DNA from: a virus
Direction: 5' to 3' (one strand)
IMG/VR virus record: IMGVR_UViG_3300042451_001241
Location: 27,802-91,801 of that record
Length of the DNA stretch: 64,000 nt
A program made the translations under genes and the position numbers. Each line of letters starts with the position of its first letter. Within the stretch, counting starts at the first letter, position 1. Of this stretch, positions 18,019 through 24,342 are shown piece by piece. The notes beneath the pieces were generated by a model. The model worked only from the letters and a program-made list of their open reading frames with translations, had not been told where the DNA came from and ran no database searches.

Positions 18019-18268
18019 TAAGATATTCTTAACAGGATTAACATTAATTGGTACACCTATTTTGCTTATAATTTTAATGTCGACACTCAGTATAATAGGT
18101 CCTAAAAAAGATAAAGATTACACCAGTGTTGATAAAAAAGTGGTATATGATACCGTTAAAGTTAAAAAAATTTTTTATGACACAATTCGTGTTAATGAAA
18201 AAAAACCAAAAAAAACTGAAGTAAAAGAAGAAGTTAGAGTAGAGGAAACAAAGAAAGATAGTTTATAA
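18005..18268 (+). CDS. Small single-pass membrane protein
   Basis: 87 residues. One strong hydrophobic segment (residues about 8-30: LTGLTLIGTPILLIILMSTL) is followed by a Lys/Val/Glu-rich tail with repeating VKKxFYDTIRV-like units. This suggests inner-membrane insertion with a charged soluble tail; orientation is unclear. Overlap with the preceding gene implies cotranscription. Function unknown; superinfection exclusion or membrane takeover are possibilities only. Confidence 0.5.
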   Translation: MNKFDKIFLTGLTLIGTPILLIILMSTLSIIGPKKDKDYTSVDKKVVYDTVKVKKIFYDTIRVNEKKPKKTEVKEEVRVEETKKDSL

Positions 18269-19048
18269 TTATTTCTTTCTAGGTTTGTAACTTACCATTT
18301 TAGGTTTGTTTCCTGTACCTGGTTTAGGGTTTGATTTTTCAGCCCTTCTTTTTTGATTACACGCCGCTCTCTTTTGAGAATCTGACATTTTACCTGCCAC
18401 ACCAGCTGCCCTACATTTAGGATACGATTTATCAGTTGCTTCAGGTCTACCACAAGGTGGATGTTTACCATCAACCTTTTTACATATATTAACCCAAGGA
18501 CCTTTAGGTTGTGAACTACCTTTAGGTTTCTTTTTAGTACCAAACCAAACGGCTAAATCTTCTTTTATGGTATGAACAGGGTGGGTATCAATATCATAAG
18601 TACCATCTTTACCTTTTTCCCACATTCCCACTTCTCTTTCTATATTATTCTTAGTGGTACTCTTAACCTTCTTATGATTGTGTTCTGTATCAACAAACTC
18701 ATAAAAAGGTCCTAATTCACTTTTAGACCACTTTTTTATACCTAACTCTATAGGACCACTATATTCACCGGCAGACACGGAAGAATCCGATTCTAAAATA
18801 TTTTTAACTATTCTATCAATATCGGTTTCAGATAATCTTTTATTTTTTGTTTTTGTTAAATCACCATCCAAACTATCCCAATATTTTTCGGCGTTATCTA
18901 TTTCAGATAATTCTTCGGTAAAAGGTTTTAATTCATTTTTTTTAAATTTTCTTAAACCAGGTTGTAATGGAAGTACATACGATCCTCTCGCACCTGTACT
19001 ATCAGATGTCGCTTCTCTCAATATTTGTTTTATTAAATCTCTTAACAT
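18269..19048 (-). CDS. Putative packaged protein with duplicated leader module and basic Cys domain
   Basis: 259 residues. Starts with leader MLRDLIKQILRE|A. Near residues 85-102 a second leader-like helix (LSETDIDRIVKNILES) occurs, and both are followed by a similar ~25-residue unit (LPLQPGLRKFKKNELKPF versus PIELGIKKWSKSELGPF), i.e. an internal duplication. The C-terminal ~75 residues (PWVNICKKVDGKHPPCGR, YPKCRAAGVAGKMSDSQK) are a basic Cys-containing domain conserved in phages. No catalytic site recognised. Convergent with the 18005 gene, stop to stop. Confidence 0.6.
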   Translation of the reverse strand: MLRDLIKQILREATSDSTGARGSYVLPLQPGLRKFKKNELKPFTEELSEIDNAEKYWDSLDGDLTKTKNKRLSETDIDRIVKNILESDSSVSAGEYSGPIELGIKKWSKSELGPFYEFVDTEHNHKKVKSTTKNNIEREVGMWEKGKDGTYDIDTHPVHTIKEDLAVWFGTKKKPKGSSQPKGPWVNICKKVDGKHPPCGRPEATDKSYPKCRAAGVAGKMSDSQKRAACNQKRRAEKSNPKPGTGNKPKMVSYKPRKK

Positions 19049-19071
19049 TTAAATAAAAAGTTCTTATTATT

Positions 19072-19079
19072 ATAAATAT
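19072..19079 (-). promoter_or_regulatory. ATATTTAT box, candidate late promoter
   Basis: Minus-strand ATATTTAT 23 nt before the start of the 19048 gene; it lies in the 46-bp divergent gap to the 19095 gene. Confidence 0.45.
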
Positions 19080-19094
19080 AACAAACTATATAAA

Positions 19095-19319
19095 ATGGAA
19101 GAAGAAAAAGTCTACGGAAAGTTATTTAATTCAATACCCTTATTAAGTGAAGACCATTTTGAAACATTATATGAGAATATGAATGAAGAGTTTTCAAAAT
19201 ACATACTCATACAAGCGGTAAAACATGCCTATCATTCAGGAGCATTTTCAATTGGAGAAACAGAAATTATTTCTAAATCTATAAGGGTTTTATCCAAAAC
19301 AAAAGAAGATAACCAATAA
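19095..19319 (+). CDS. Small hypothetical protein
   Basis: 74 residues, helical and acidic at the start (MEEEKVYGKLFNSIPLL), with HFETLYENMNEEFSKYILIQAVKHAYHSG in the centre (cited in part). No family assigned. Stands alone between two minus-strand genes and its stop lies inside a hairpin that could end transcription. Confidence 0.5.
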   Translation: MEEEKVYGKLFNSIPLLSEDHFETLYENMNEEFSKYILIQAVKHAYHSGAFSIGETEIISKSIRVLSKTKEDNQ

Positions 19320-19332
19320 GATTATCTTCTTT
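19302..19332 (+). terminator. Hairpin over the end of the 19095 gene
   Basis: 11-bp perfect stem AAAGAAGATAA / TTATCTTCTTT with a 9-nt loop, overlapping the stop codon and followed by T/A-rich sequence. Probably a terminator working for both converging genes. Confidence 0.55.
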
Positions 19333-19354
19333 AAATTTATATTTTTATATTAAT

Positions 19355-20383
19355 TTAAGAAATTCTATCAATTTCTTTAGGTGCCATAGTTTCAGGTTTT
19401 ACGTTTGATAAAATTGACCAAGTTTTTTTACCTACAATACCATCTGATTTAAGTCCATTTTTACTTTGGAATGATTTAACGGCGTCATACGTTGCTTTAT
19501 CAAAAGTCCCTGTTGGAGTAACAGATTCATCGGCAGAAATTAAATTATTTTGAACTTGTTTAACTAAACTATTAGAATCATTCAATGTCAAATAACCTTT
19601 ACCTTGTAATAAATCTTCACTTGTTTCTGGAACAACTCTTTGTTTTGGAGTTACATCGGGGTTTGCCGCTGTTTTACCGTCCAATGAAATTTGTTTACCA
19701 TTACATTTGAAAGTTCCTTTTGTCCCTTTTACGGTATTTTTATACTCACCATTCACATAATATGCGATATCACCAATTTGATAATAAAATCCGCCATTAC
19801 CTGATGTGTATTTTGTTTCTTTACCACCCATCACACAAGGATATTTTGTGCTAAAAATGTAATTAAAATTTTTAGTAACTTCTTCAGGCGTTTTTTTAGT
19901 TTGATCAGGATTCGCAACTCCACTTGTATTAGTTGGTAGATTTTTGAAAACGTAGTCGTCATACCCCAATCTATCTGTATTAATTCCTATTTTTTTTAGG
20001 CGAGGTTCTAATACTTTATACGTATCATATTGGTCGTAATCATAATCCATCGCATCTGCAATTACACTATCCAAACCAGTATATTTAGACCCCATCATTT
20101 TAAAAACATTCTTTAATTCGTTATTAATTTTAACAAATGTATTTTTGTCTTTTATTTTAAGAATTTCCTTAACTAATTTAGTCTCATCAATATCAGATAC
20201 ATTGTGAACAAGATTAAAAATACTTTGGGTGATCGGATCTTCAGAATCAAATTTAATATTTCTTCCACTATATTGGTCGCCAGTTATTTTGGCTTCACCT
20301 AAATATTGTTTTTTAGTCGCATTTTCGTGAAGACCTAAAATTCTTTTTCTCTCATCTTCGTTTATTATAAATAAATTTTTCAT
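19355..20383 (-). CDS. Leader-bearing protein with C-terminal peptidoglycan-binding domain
   Basis: 342 residues. The N-terminus (IINEDERKRILGLHEN...YLGE|A) is a variant of the leader family. The centre is unknown, partly beta-rich with paired Cys (YPCVMGG, GTFKCNG). The last ~75 residues are a PG_binding_1-type three-helix domain: LVKQVQNNLI, PTGTFDKATYDAVKSFQ, GLKSDGIVGKKTWSIL. It should bind peptidoglycan. If packaged, it could act on the cell wall at entry; alternatively it is a lysis accessory. An ATATTTAT box precedes it. Confidence 0.7.
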   Translation of the reverse strand: MKNLFIINEDERKRILGLHENATKKQYLGEAKITGDQYSGRNIKFDSEDPITQSIFNLVHNVSDIDETKLVKEILKIKDKNTFVKINNELKNVFKMMGSKYTGLDSVIADAMDYDYDQYDTYKVLEPRLKKIGINTDRLGYDDYVFKNLPTNTSGVANPDQTKKTPEEVTKNFNYIFSTKYPCVMGGKETKYTSGNGGFYYQIGDIAYYVNGEYKNTVKGTKGTFKCNGKQISLDGKTAANPDVTPKQRVVPETSEDLLQGKGYLTLNDSNSLVKQVQNNLISADESVTPTGTFDKATYDAVKSFQSKNGLKSDGIVGKKTWSILSNVKPETMAPKEIDRIS

Positions 20384-20401
20384 ATTAAAATAGTTTTATA
20401 T

Positions 20402-20409
20402 ATAAATAT
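20402..20409 (-). promoter_or_regulatory. ATATTTAT box, candidate late promoter (divergent pair)
   Basis: Minus-strand ATATTTAT 18 nt before the 20383 start; forms a near-perfect inverted pair with the plus-strand box at 20413. Confidence 0.5.
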
Positions 20410-20412
20410 CCG

Positions 20413-20420
20413 ATATTTAT
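20413..20420 (+). promoter_or_regulatory. ATATTTAT box, candidate late promoter (divergent pair)
   Basis: Plus-strand ATATTTAT 6 nt before the ATG at 20427, three bases from the divergent minus-strand box. Confidence 0.5.
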
Positions 20421-20426
20421 AAAAAA

Positions 20427-20780
20427 ATGACAGAAAAAGAAAGATACGAAAAGACATTAAACATCATTTTAAAAAAACAATATCCGTTTTTTGAAAATAT
20501 ATATGTTACAAGATATAGAGAAGATTTTTCTCATCTTCAGGTGGATGTTACAATAACCCTTGGCGATGATTTTATATCAAAACATATTGACAGAACTTGT
20601 TACGACCAAATGGATGATTTTCATTTGTCAAACTACTCATTTGAACATTGTTCTGATGTTAAATTTAATCACAAAGAATTTGAATTTGAATTAAAAAATT
20701 ATCTTATTATGACAAATACAAATCTTAATATGGGAAAAAATACTTATATTAACATTCAAATTTATTTTATTGAAGATTAG
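20427..20780 (+). CDS. Hypothetical protein
   Basis: 117 residues, mixed alpha/beta, rich in aromatic and acidic residues (HLQVDVTITLGDDFISKHID, MDDFHLSNYSFEHCSDVKF). No family recognised. The ATATTTAT box 6 nt upstream suggests late expression. Confidence 0.5.
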   Translation: MTEKERYEKTLNIILKKQYPFFENIYVTRYREDFSHLQVDVTITLGDDFISKHIDRTCYDQMDDFHLSNYSFEHCSDVKFNHKEFEFELKNYLIMTNTNLNMGKNTYINIQIYFIED

Positions 20781-20800
20781 GAATAATCAAAAAAAGTTTG

Positions 20801-20808
20801 TATATTTG
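20801..20808 (+). promoter_or_regulatory. Bacteroidota-type -7 box of a small RNA
   Basis: TATATTTG, identical to the boxes of the tmRNA and archaemetzincin genes. The only ORF directly downstream is ATG AAA AAG GGT TGA (four codons), so the transcript is non-coding. Confidence 0.7.
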
Positions 20809-20812
20809 TATA

Positions 20813-21004
20813 ATGAAAAAGGGTTGAACCGAGATTACCCTAACAACTCGGCGGAATGAGTGACGATCAACTCAAGGTGTGGTAAACCTCAATCGTTAAG
20901 ATGGAATAATTTGAAGGTACCTTTGTTCATTACGCGGATAACCGATTAGATCACAAGCTCAGACAAAAATTTCAAAACCAAAGGGGACGATTGTCCCCTT
21001 TTTT
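20813..21004 (+). ncRNA. Unidentified structured small RNA (~190 nt)
   Basis: The gap between 20780 and 21003 contains a promoter (20801-20808), a body noticeably richer in G+C than its surroundings, and a strong intrinsic terminator (20981-21004), but no ORF. Local pairings visible by eye include CCGAG/CTCGG (20829-20856 region), AGGT...ACCT, AAGGTACCTT and CGGataaCCG. I do not recognise 6S, RNase P, SRP, a tRNA or an intron in it. It is likely an abundant phage regulatory or structural RNA transcribed by host polymerase. Confidence 0.7.
20981..21004 (+). terminator. Intrinsic terminator of the small RNA
   Basis: Perfect 8-bp stem AAGGGGAC / GTCCCCTT with loop GATT, followed directly by a T run. 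It overlaps the stop of the minus-strand gene ending at 21003. Confidence 0.85.
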
Positions 21005-21425
21005 ATTTCTCAATGATTACTTGACCTTCAAATGTTTTTAATTTGTGAATATTACTTTCCCTCCAAACGGTTAAAACGACCAATTTCCAATTAGTCCCTG
21101 CGTTATGAATTGGTTTAAGAGGAATTGCCAAACCTTTTGATGAACTTCTAATAACAAAAGGTTCTTCATTTTTAATTTCCCCTGTTAATATTTTTTCCGC
21201 AATATCTCTTTTAAAAAGGTCGATGAAGTATCTGATTTCCATATTGGTTACAGGTCTCATATCGTAGTCCTCAATTTTTTCCCTACCAATACCCATAGAC
21301 CTTTGTTCTGCATGACCCATATGTTTGATTAAATCGAAGGACATAGTTACTTCAAGAGTATCTACCAACTGACCTATTCTTTTTTCTAATAATAAATGTT
21401 CTCTAATTAATTGTTTGAGTTTCAT
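21003..21425 (-). CDS. Putative leader-bearing hypothetical protein
   Basis: 140 residues. The N-terminus MKLKQLIREHLLLEKRIGQL is amphipathic and basic with LIRE/LLLE cleavage-like sites. The rest is alpha/beta: DLIKHMGHAEQRSMGIGREK, EIRYFIDLFKRDIAEKIL, PFVIRSSSKGLAIPLKP, WKLVVLTVWRES. No family assigned; the C-terminal strand-rich half resembles a small nuclease-like or toxin-like fold only superficially. ATATTTAT box 6 nt upstream. Confidence 0.55.
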   Translation of the reverse strand: MKLKQLIREHLLLEKRIGQLVDTLEVTMSFDLIKHMGHAEQRSMGIGREKIEDYDMRPVTNMEIRYFIDLFKRDIAEKILTGEIKNEEPFVIRSSSKGLAIPLKPIHNAGTNWKLVVLTVWRESNIHKLKTFEGQVIIEK

Positions 21426-21431
21426 ATAGTT

Positions 21432-21439
21432 ATAAATAT
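21432..21439 (-). promoter_or_regulatory. ATATTTAT box, candidate late promoter
   Basis: Minus-strand ATATTTAT 6 nt before the 21425 start, back to back with the host-type promoter of the archaemetzincin gene. Confidence 0.5.
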
Positions 21440-21481
21440 GTTTTTTTTAGTAAAAAAATAGGTCAGTTTAAATAAAATCAC

Positions 21482-21489
21482 TATATTTG
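21482..21489 (+). promoter_or_regulatory. Leaderless-type promoter -7 box
   Basis: TATATTTG followed by TATT and the ATG at 21494; same 4-nt spacing as the other leaderless candidates. Confidence 0.75.
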
Positions 21490-21493
21490 TATT

Positions 21494-22039
21494 ATGAAAA
21501 AGTTAATCATAACCATAACATTTTTATTAACATTTATTAATTCGTATTCACAAGAATATGGTGAAATTGTTAAAGATTCGTCAGTTAAAATGAGAATTAT
21601 TGGTCTTAATAAATTTGATTCATTAACATTACAAAAAACAAAAGATTTATTAACAGAATATTTTGGATTTGAAACCACAATATCGAATGACACATTTAAT
21701 GTTGAAAACTTATTTTTTAACGCTGAGAATGTTATAAATTTAGATAAATTTGAACAAACCGTATATAATAGTATTCCGACTCTATACATAACAAACTATC
21801 CAATGATTGACGGAAACTATGAAAGTCAGGCATTAGGTGCTACAATTAAAAATTTCTTATCAATTATGATTGATGGTTCTCATCCTTGGGAAGATTTAAA
21901 AATTGGTATTATTCACGAAGTTGGTCATTTATATGGGTTGAGTCATTGCGAAAACGAGTATTGTATTATGAACAAAAAATCTGTAAACAATAAGAATTTA
22001 AAATTCTGTAATAAATGTGTTATGACAATATATAAATAG
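21494..22039 (+). CDS. Secreted archaemetzincin-like zinc metallopeptidase
   Basis: 181 residues. A signal peptide occupies about residues 1-20 (KKLIITITFLLTFINSYS). The catalytic region has the archaemetzincin (family M54) pattern: HEVGHLYGLSH at 141-151 (three zinc His, catalytic Glu142), then C152...C157, Met in CIM, and FCNKC near 171-175, i.e. the extra four-Cys zinc site unique to the family. The N-terminal part (DSLTLQKTKDLLTEYFGFE) also fits. Expected to act in the periplasm or outside the cell. The promoter suggests early expression. Substrate unknown. Confidence 0.85.
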   Translation: MKKLIITITFLLTFINSYSQEYGEIVKDSSVKMRIIGLNKFDSLTLQKTKDLLTEYFGFETTISNDTFNVENLFFNAENVINLDKFEQTVYNSIPTLYITNYPMIDGNYESQALGATIKNFLSIMIDGSHPWEDLKIGIIHEVGHLYGLSHCENEYCIMNKKSVNNKNLKFCNKCVMTIYK

Positions 22040-22042
22040 AGT

Positions 22043-22050
22043 ATATTTAT
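22043..22050 (+). promoter_or_regulatory. ATATTTAT box, candidate late promoter
   Basis: Plus-strand ATATTTAT 5 nt before the ATG at 22056, immediately after the archaemetzincin stop. Confidence 0.5.
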
Positions 22051-22055
22051 TACAT

Positions 22056-23168
22056 ATGAATATTATTAATGAATTAAACAGAATGAAATACCTTTTCAAT
22101 TATGAAAAGGGTAAGGTTATTTCCGAACAAAAAACAACAACCGTAACGAAACAGGGGGTTGAAGGGGGTACAAAAACAACAGAAACAACAACCCAATCCA
22201 TATCAATACCTTATTCTCAAGATGTTGTTTATTCGACAGGTTCAAATACATTAACACCGGAATCTTATAAATCATTTACTGAAGGAATTTTAACATCAAT
22301 AAATTCTAACCCTGAATCAAAAAAAATGTTAGAAGATAAAAATATAAAATTAACCAACATATCGGTTATGGGTTCGGCCAGTAATAGTTGGGGAAATAAG
22401 GCGACAGGGTATGATTTAGAAAATGATAGAACCACAAAAAATCCAAAAACACCAAATGATAATGGTTACAGAAATAATTTAAATTTGGCAAAACAAAGAG
22501 CTGACATATTTTTACCACAATTAACAACTTATTTAAAGAGTATTGGAGTTTCTGTCGATGATTCAGTCCCAAAGGTAACCTCATCTGTAGTTATCAATAC
22601 GAGTGGATTTACTGACAATTCCCCAAATAGACCGGCAAATTTAAGGCCAGGTCAATTTATATCGGTTAATTTAACTTTTAATTACATAAAAACTGATGTT
22701 AAGGAAACATTTGAACCTAGATTTGACCCAAAATATATTGTTCAAGGTAGTTATTTTTGTAATTCAAAAAATGGCGCTGGACAACTTTCGTCAAATGTAA
22801 CCCCATTAAGATGTAAAGACGGTACCGGTAAATTCCAAACACCCGATAAAAACTATGGGAATTATATCGCGATTTACGAAATAAAATATAACGATATACT
22901 ATCAACCGATTTGGCAAAAAAGAAAAAACAATTTTCGACTGAAGTATATCCCGCGATTAGATGGAATTTTTATTGGGAGGGTGGTAAAATAGGTAGAATT
23001 TCGTTAGAGATTAATAATAAGGAAACTAATAAAAACCTTGAAAAAAATCCGGCCGGACTGGAACAACTTAAAACCTATATGAATCTTCCAAAATATTCTC
23101 CCGACACAGGAAGCTATTCAAAAGGAAATAATTCATTTGAACTATTGGTTTCAAATTATTTGAAATGA
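22056..23168 (+). CDS. Leader-bearing protein with OmpA-like region
   Basis: 370 residues. The N-terminus MNIINELNRMKYLFNYEK...VISE|Q is a leader variant, not a signal peptide. Residues about 50-200 resemble an OmpA/MotB peptidoglycan-associating fold: VVYSTGSNTLTPESYKSF, then NLNLAKQRADIFLPQLTTYL (the usual N..L...RA..V...L helix), and TSSVVINTSGFTDNSP. The C-terminal 170 residues are beta-rich with two Cys and have no assignment. It may bind peptidoglycan or be packaged. Confidence 0.55.
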   Translation: MNIINELNRMKYLFNYEKGKVISEQKTTTVTKQGVEGGTKTTETTTQSISIPYSQDVVYSTGSNTLTPESYKSFTEGILTSINSNPESKKMLEDKNIKLTNISVMGSASNSWGNKATGYDLENDRTTKNPKTPNDNGYRNNLNLAKQRADIFLPQLTTYLKSIGVSVDDSVPKVTSSVVINTSGFTDNSPNRPANLRPGQFISVNLTFNYIKTDVKETFEPRFDPKYIVQGSYFCNSKNGAGQLSSNVTPLRCKDGTGKFQTPDKNYGNYIAIYEIKYNDILSTDLAKKKKQFSTEVYPAIRWNFYWEGGKIGRISLEINNKETNKNLEKNPAGLEQLKTYMNLPKYSPDTGSYSKGNNSFELLVSNYLK

Positions 23169-23169
23169 T

Positions 23170-23721
23170 TTAATGTATAGTAAAAACACTAATATCTATA
23201 AAATCAAAGGTGACGTAATACCCTTCTTTACCTTTTTTTATAAATGATGAACATAATCCATTATAAAGGGGGGTGTGTAATATTTCCTTATGTTTTTGTG
23301 AATTTATCCATCCATTTAAAAAATACTCAACCATTTCATCATAATTATTAAATGTTTTACTCGTAAAGGCGGAAATTTCAGCATATGTGATAAAGTCATC
23401 CTCGGGATATTCTCTCTTCAAATTAAATGTCTTATAATAATATATAAATAATGACTCACCAATTTTCCTACCATCATAAAAATTAACATTAGGGTGGTAA
23501 CATAACGATTTACTAACCATTTTATTGACATTAACTTTTGAAATTAATTCTTCAGAATCCTTGGAATAAATTAACGTATCAATATTATTTTTTTTACGAT
23601 ACTCATTAATTTTTTTATATAACTTTTCATTGAATACCTCGACCTTAAAATTACTAATTTGCCCTAACAAAGTAATTGAATTTAAACAAATTAAACCGAT
23701 TATTAAAATTAATTTTTTCAT
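23170..23721 (-). CDS. Secreted CAP-domain protein (copy 1)
   Basis: 183 residues. Signal peptide about residues 1-20 (KKLILIIGLICLNSITLLG). The rest is a CAP/SCP-family domain: KKINEYRKKNNIDTLIYS, SLCYHPNVNFYDGRKIGES, FNNYDEMVEYFLNGWINSQ, KHKEIL. Bacterial CAP proteins are secreted and of varied, mostly unknown function. It is about 60-70% identical by eye to the gene directly upstream, so a recent tandem duplicate; 15 nt separates them, implying one transcript. Confidence 0.75.
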   Translation of the reverse strand: MKKLILIIGLICLNSITLLGQISNFKVEVFNEKLYKKINEYRKKNNIDTLIYSKDSEELISKVNVNKMVSKSLCYHPNVNFYDGRKIGESLFIYYYKTFNLKREYPEDDFITYAEISAFTSKTFNNYDEMVEYFLNGWINSQKHKEILHTPLYNGLCSSFIKKGKEGYYVTFDFIDISVFTIH

Positions 23722-23736
23722 ATCATTTAAAATGAT

Positions 23737-24294
23737 TTAATTATTGGTAATAACGGTCATACCCATAAAATTAAACGATGCGTAATAACCTTCTTTACCT
23801 TTCTTAACATATGTCGAACAAATACCTGAGTGAGACAATTTAAAGTTGGTGTTTAAAATTTCTTTATGTTTTGGTGAGTTTATCCATCCATTTAAAAAAT
23901 ACTCAGCCATTTCATCATAATTATTAAATGTTTTACTTGTGAAAGCCGAGATTTCGGCGTACCAAACAGAATCAAATTCTGGATATTCCCTCTTCAAATT
24001 CAATTTTTTATAATACTCAATAAACAATGATTCACCAATTTTTCTACCATCATAAAAATTAACATCAGGATGATAACATAATGATTTTTCAACCATTTTA
24101 TTAACATTAATTTTGGAAACCAATTCTTCAGAAACATTAGAATAAATTAATGTATCGATATTGTTCTTTTTCCTATAATCGTTAATTTTTTGGTATAATT
24201 TTTTGTTAAAAATGTGAACATTAAAGTTTTTTTCAGTAAATGTCTGTGAATTAAGTGTTAAACTAATTAACAATAAAATTATCAATATTCTCAT
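23737..24294 (-). CDS. Secreted CAP-domain protein (copy 2)
   Basis: 185 residues from ATG 24294; an in-frame TTG at 24309 lies inside the promoter. Signal peptide MRILIILLLISLTLNSQ. CAP landmarks as in its neighbour: INDYRKKNNIDTLIYS, SLCYHPDVNFYDGRK, YFLNGWINSPKHKEIL, CSTYVKKGKEGYYASFNF. It keeps the canonical W-x-x-SPxH helix, where copy 1 has SQKH. First gene of a two-gene operon with a leaderless-type promoter, thus probably early and exported. Confidence 0.75.
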   Translation of the reverse strand: MRILIILLLISLTLNSQTFTEKNFNVHIFNKKLYQKINDYRKKNNIDTLIYSNVSEELVSKINVNKMVEKSLCYHPDVNFYDGRKIGESLFIEYYKKLNLKREYPEFDSVWYAEISAFTSKTFNNYDEMAEYFLNGWINSPKHKEILNTNFKLSHSGICSTYVKKGKEGYYASFNFMGMTVITNN

Positions 24295-24298
24295 AATA

Positions 24299-24306
24299 CA
24301 AATATA
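24299..24306 (-). promoter_or_regulatory. Leaderless-type promoter -7 box
   Basis: Minus-strand TATATTTG, then TATT, then the ATG at 24294; same sequence context as 21482-21494. Confidence 0.75.
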
Positions 24307-24342
24307 CAAAAATAATTTGATTTTAAAAAAATAAATTATTAA

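Noticed and set aside
20813-21004. 6S RNA or RNase P as identity of the small RNA
   Set aside because: No long terminal helix with central bulge and none of the conserved RNase P words are visible; left as unidentified.
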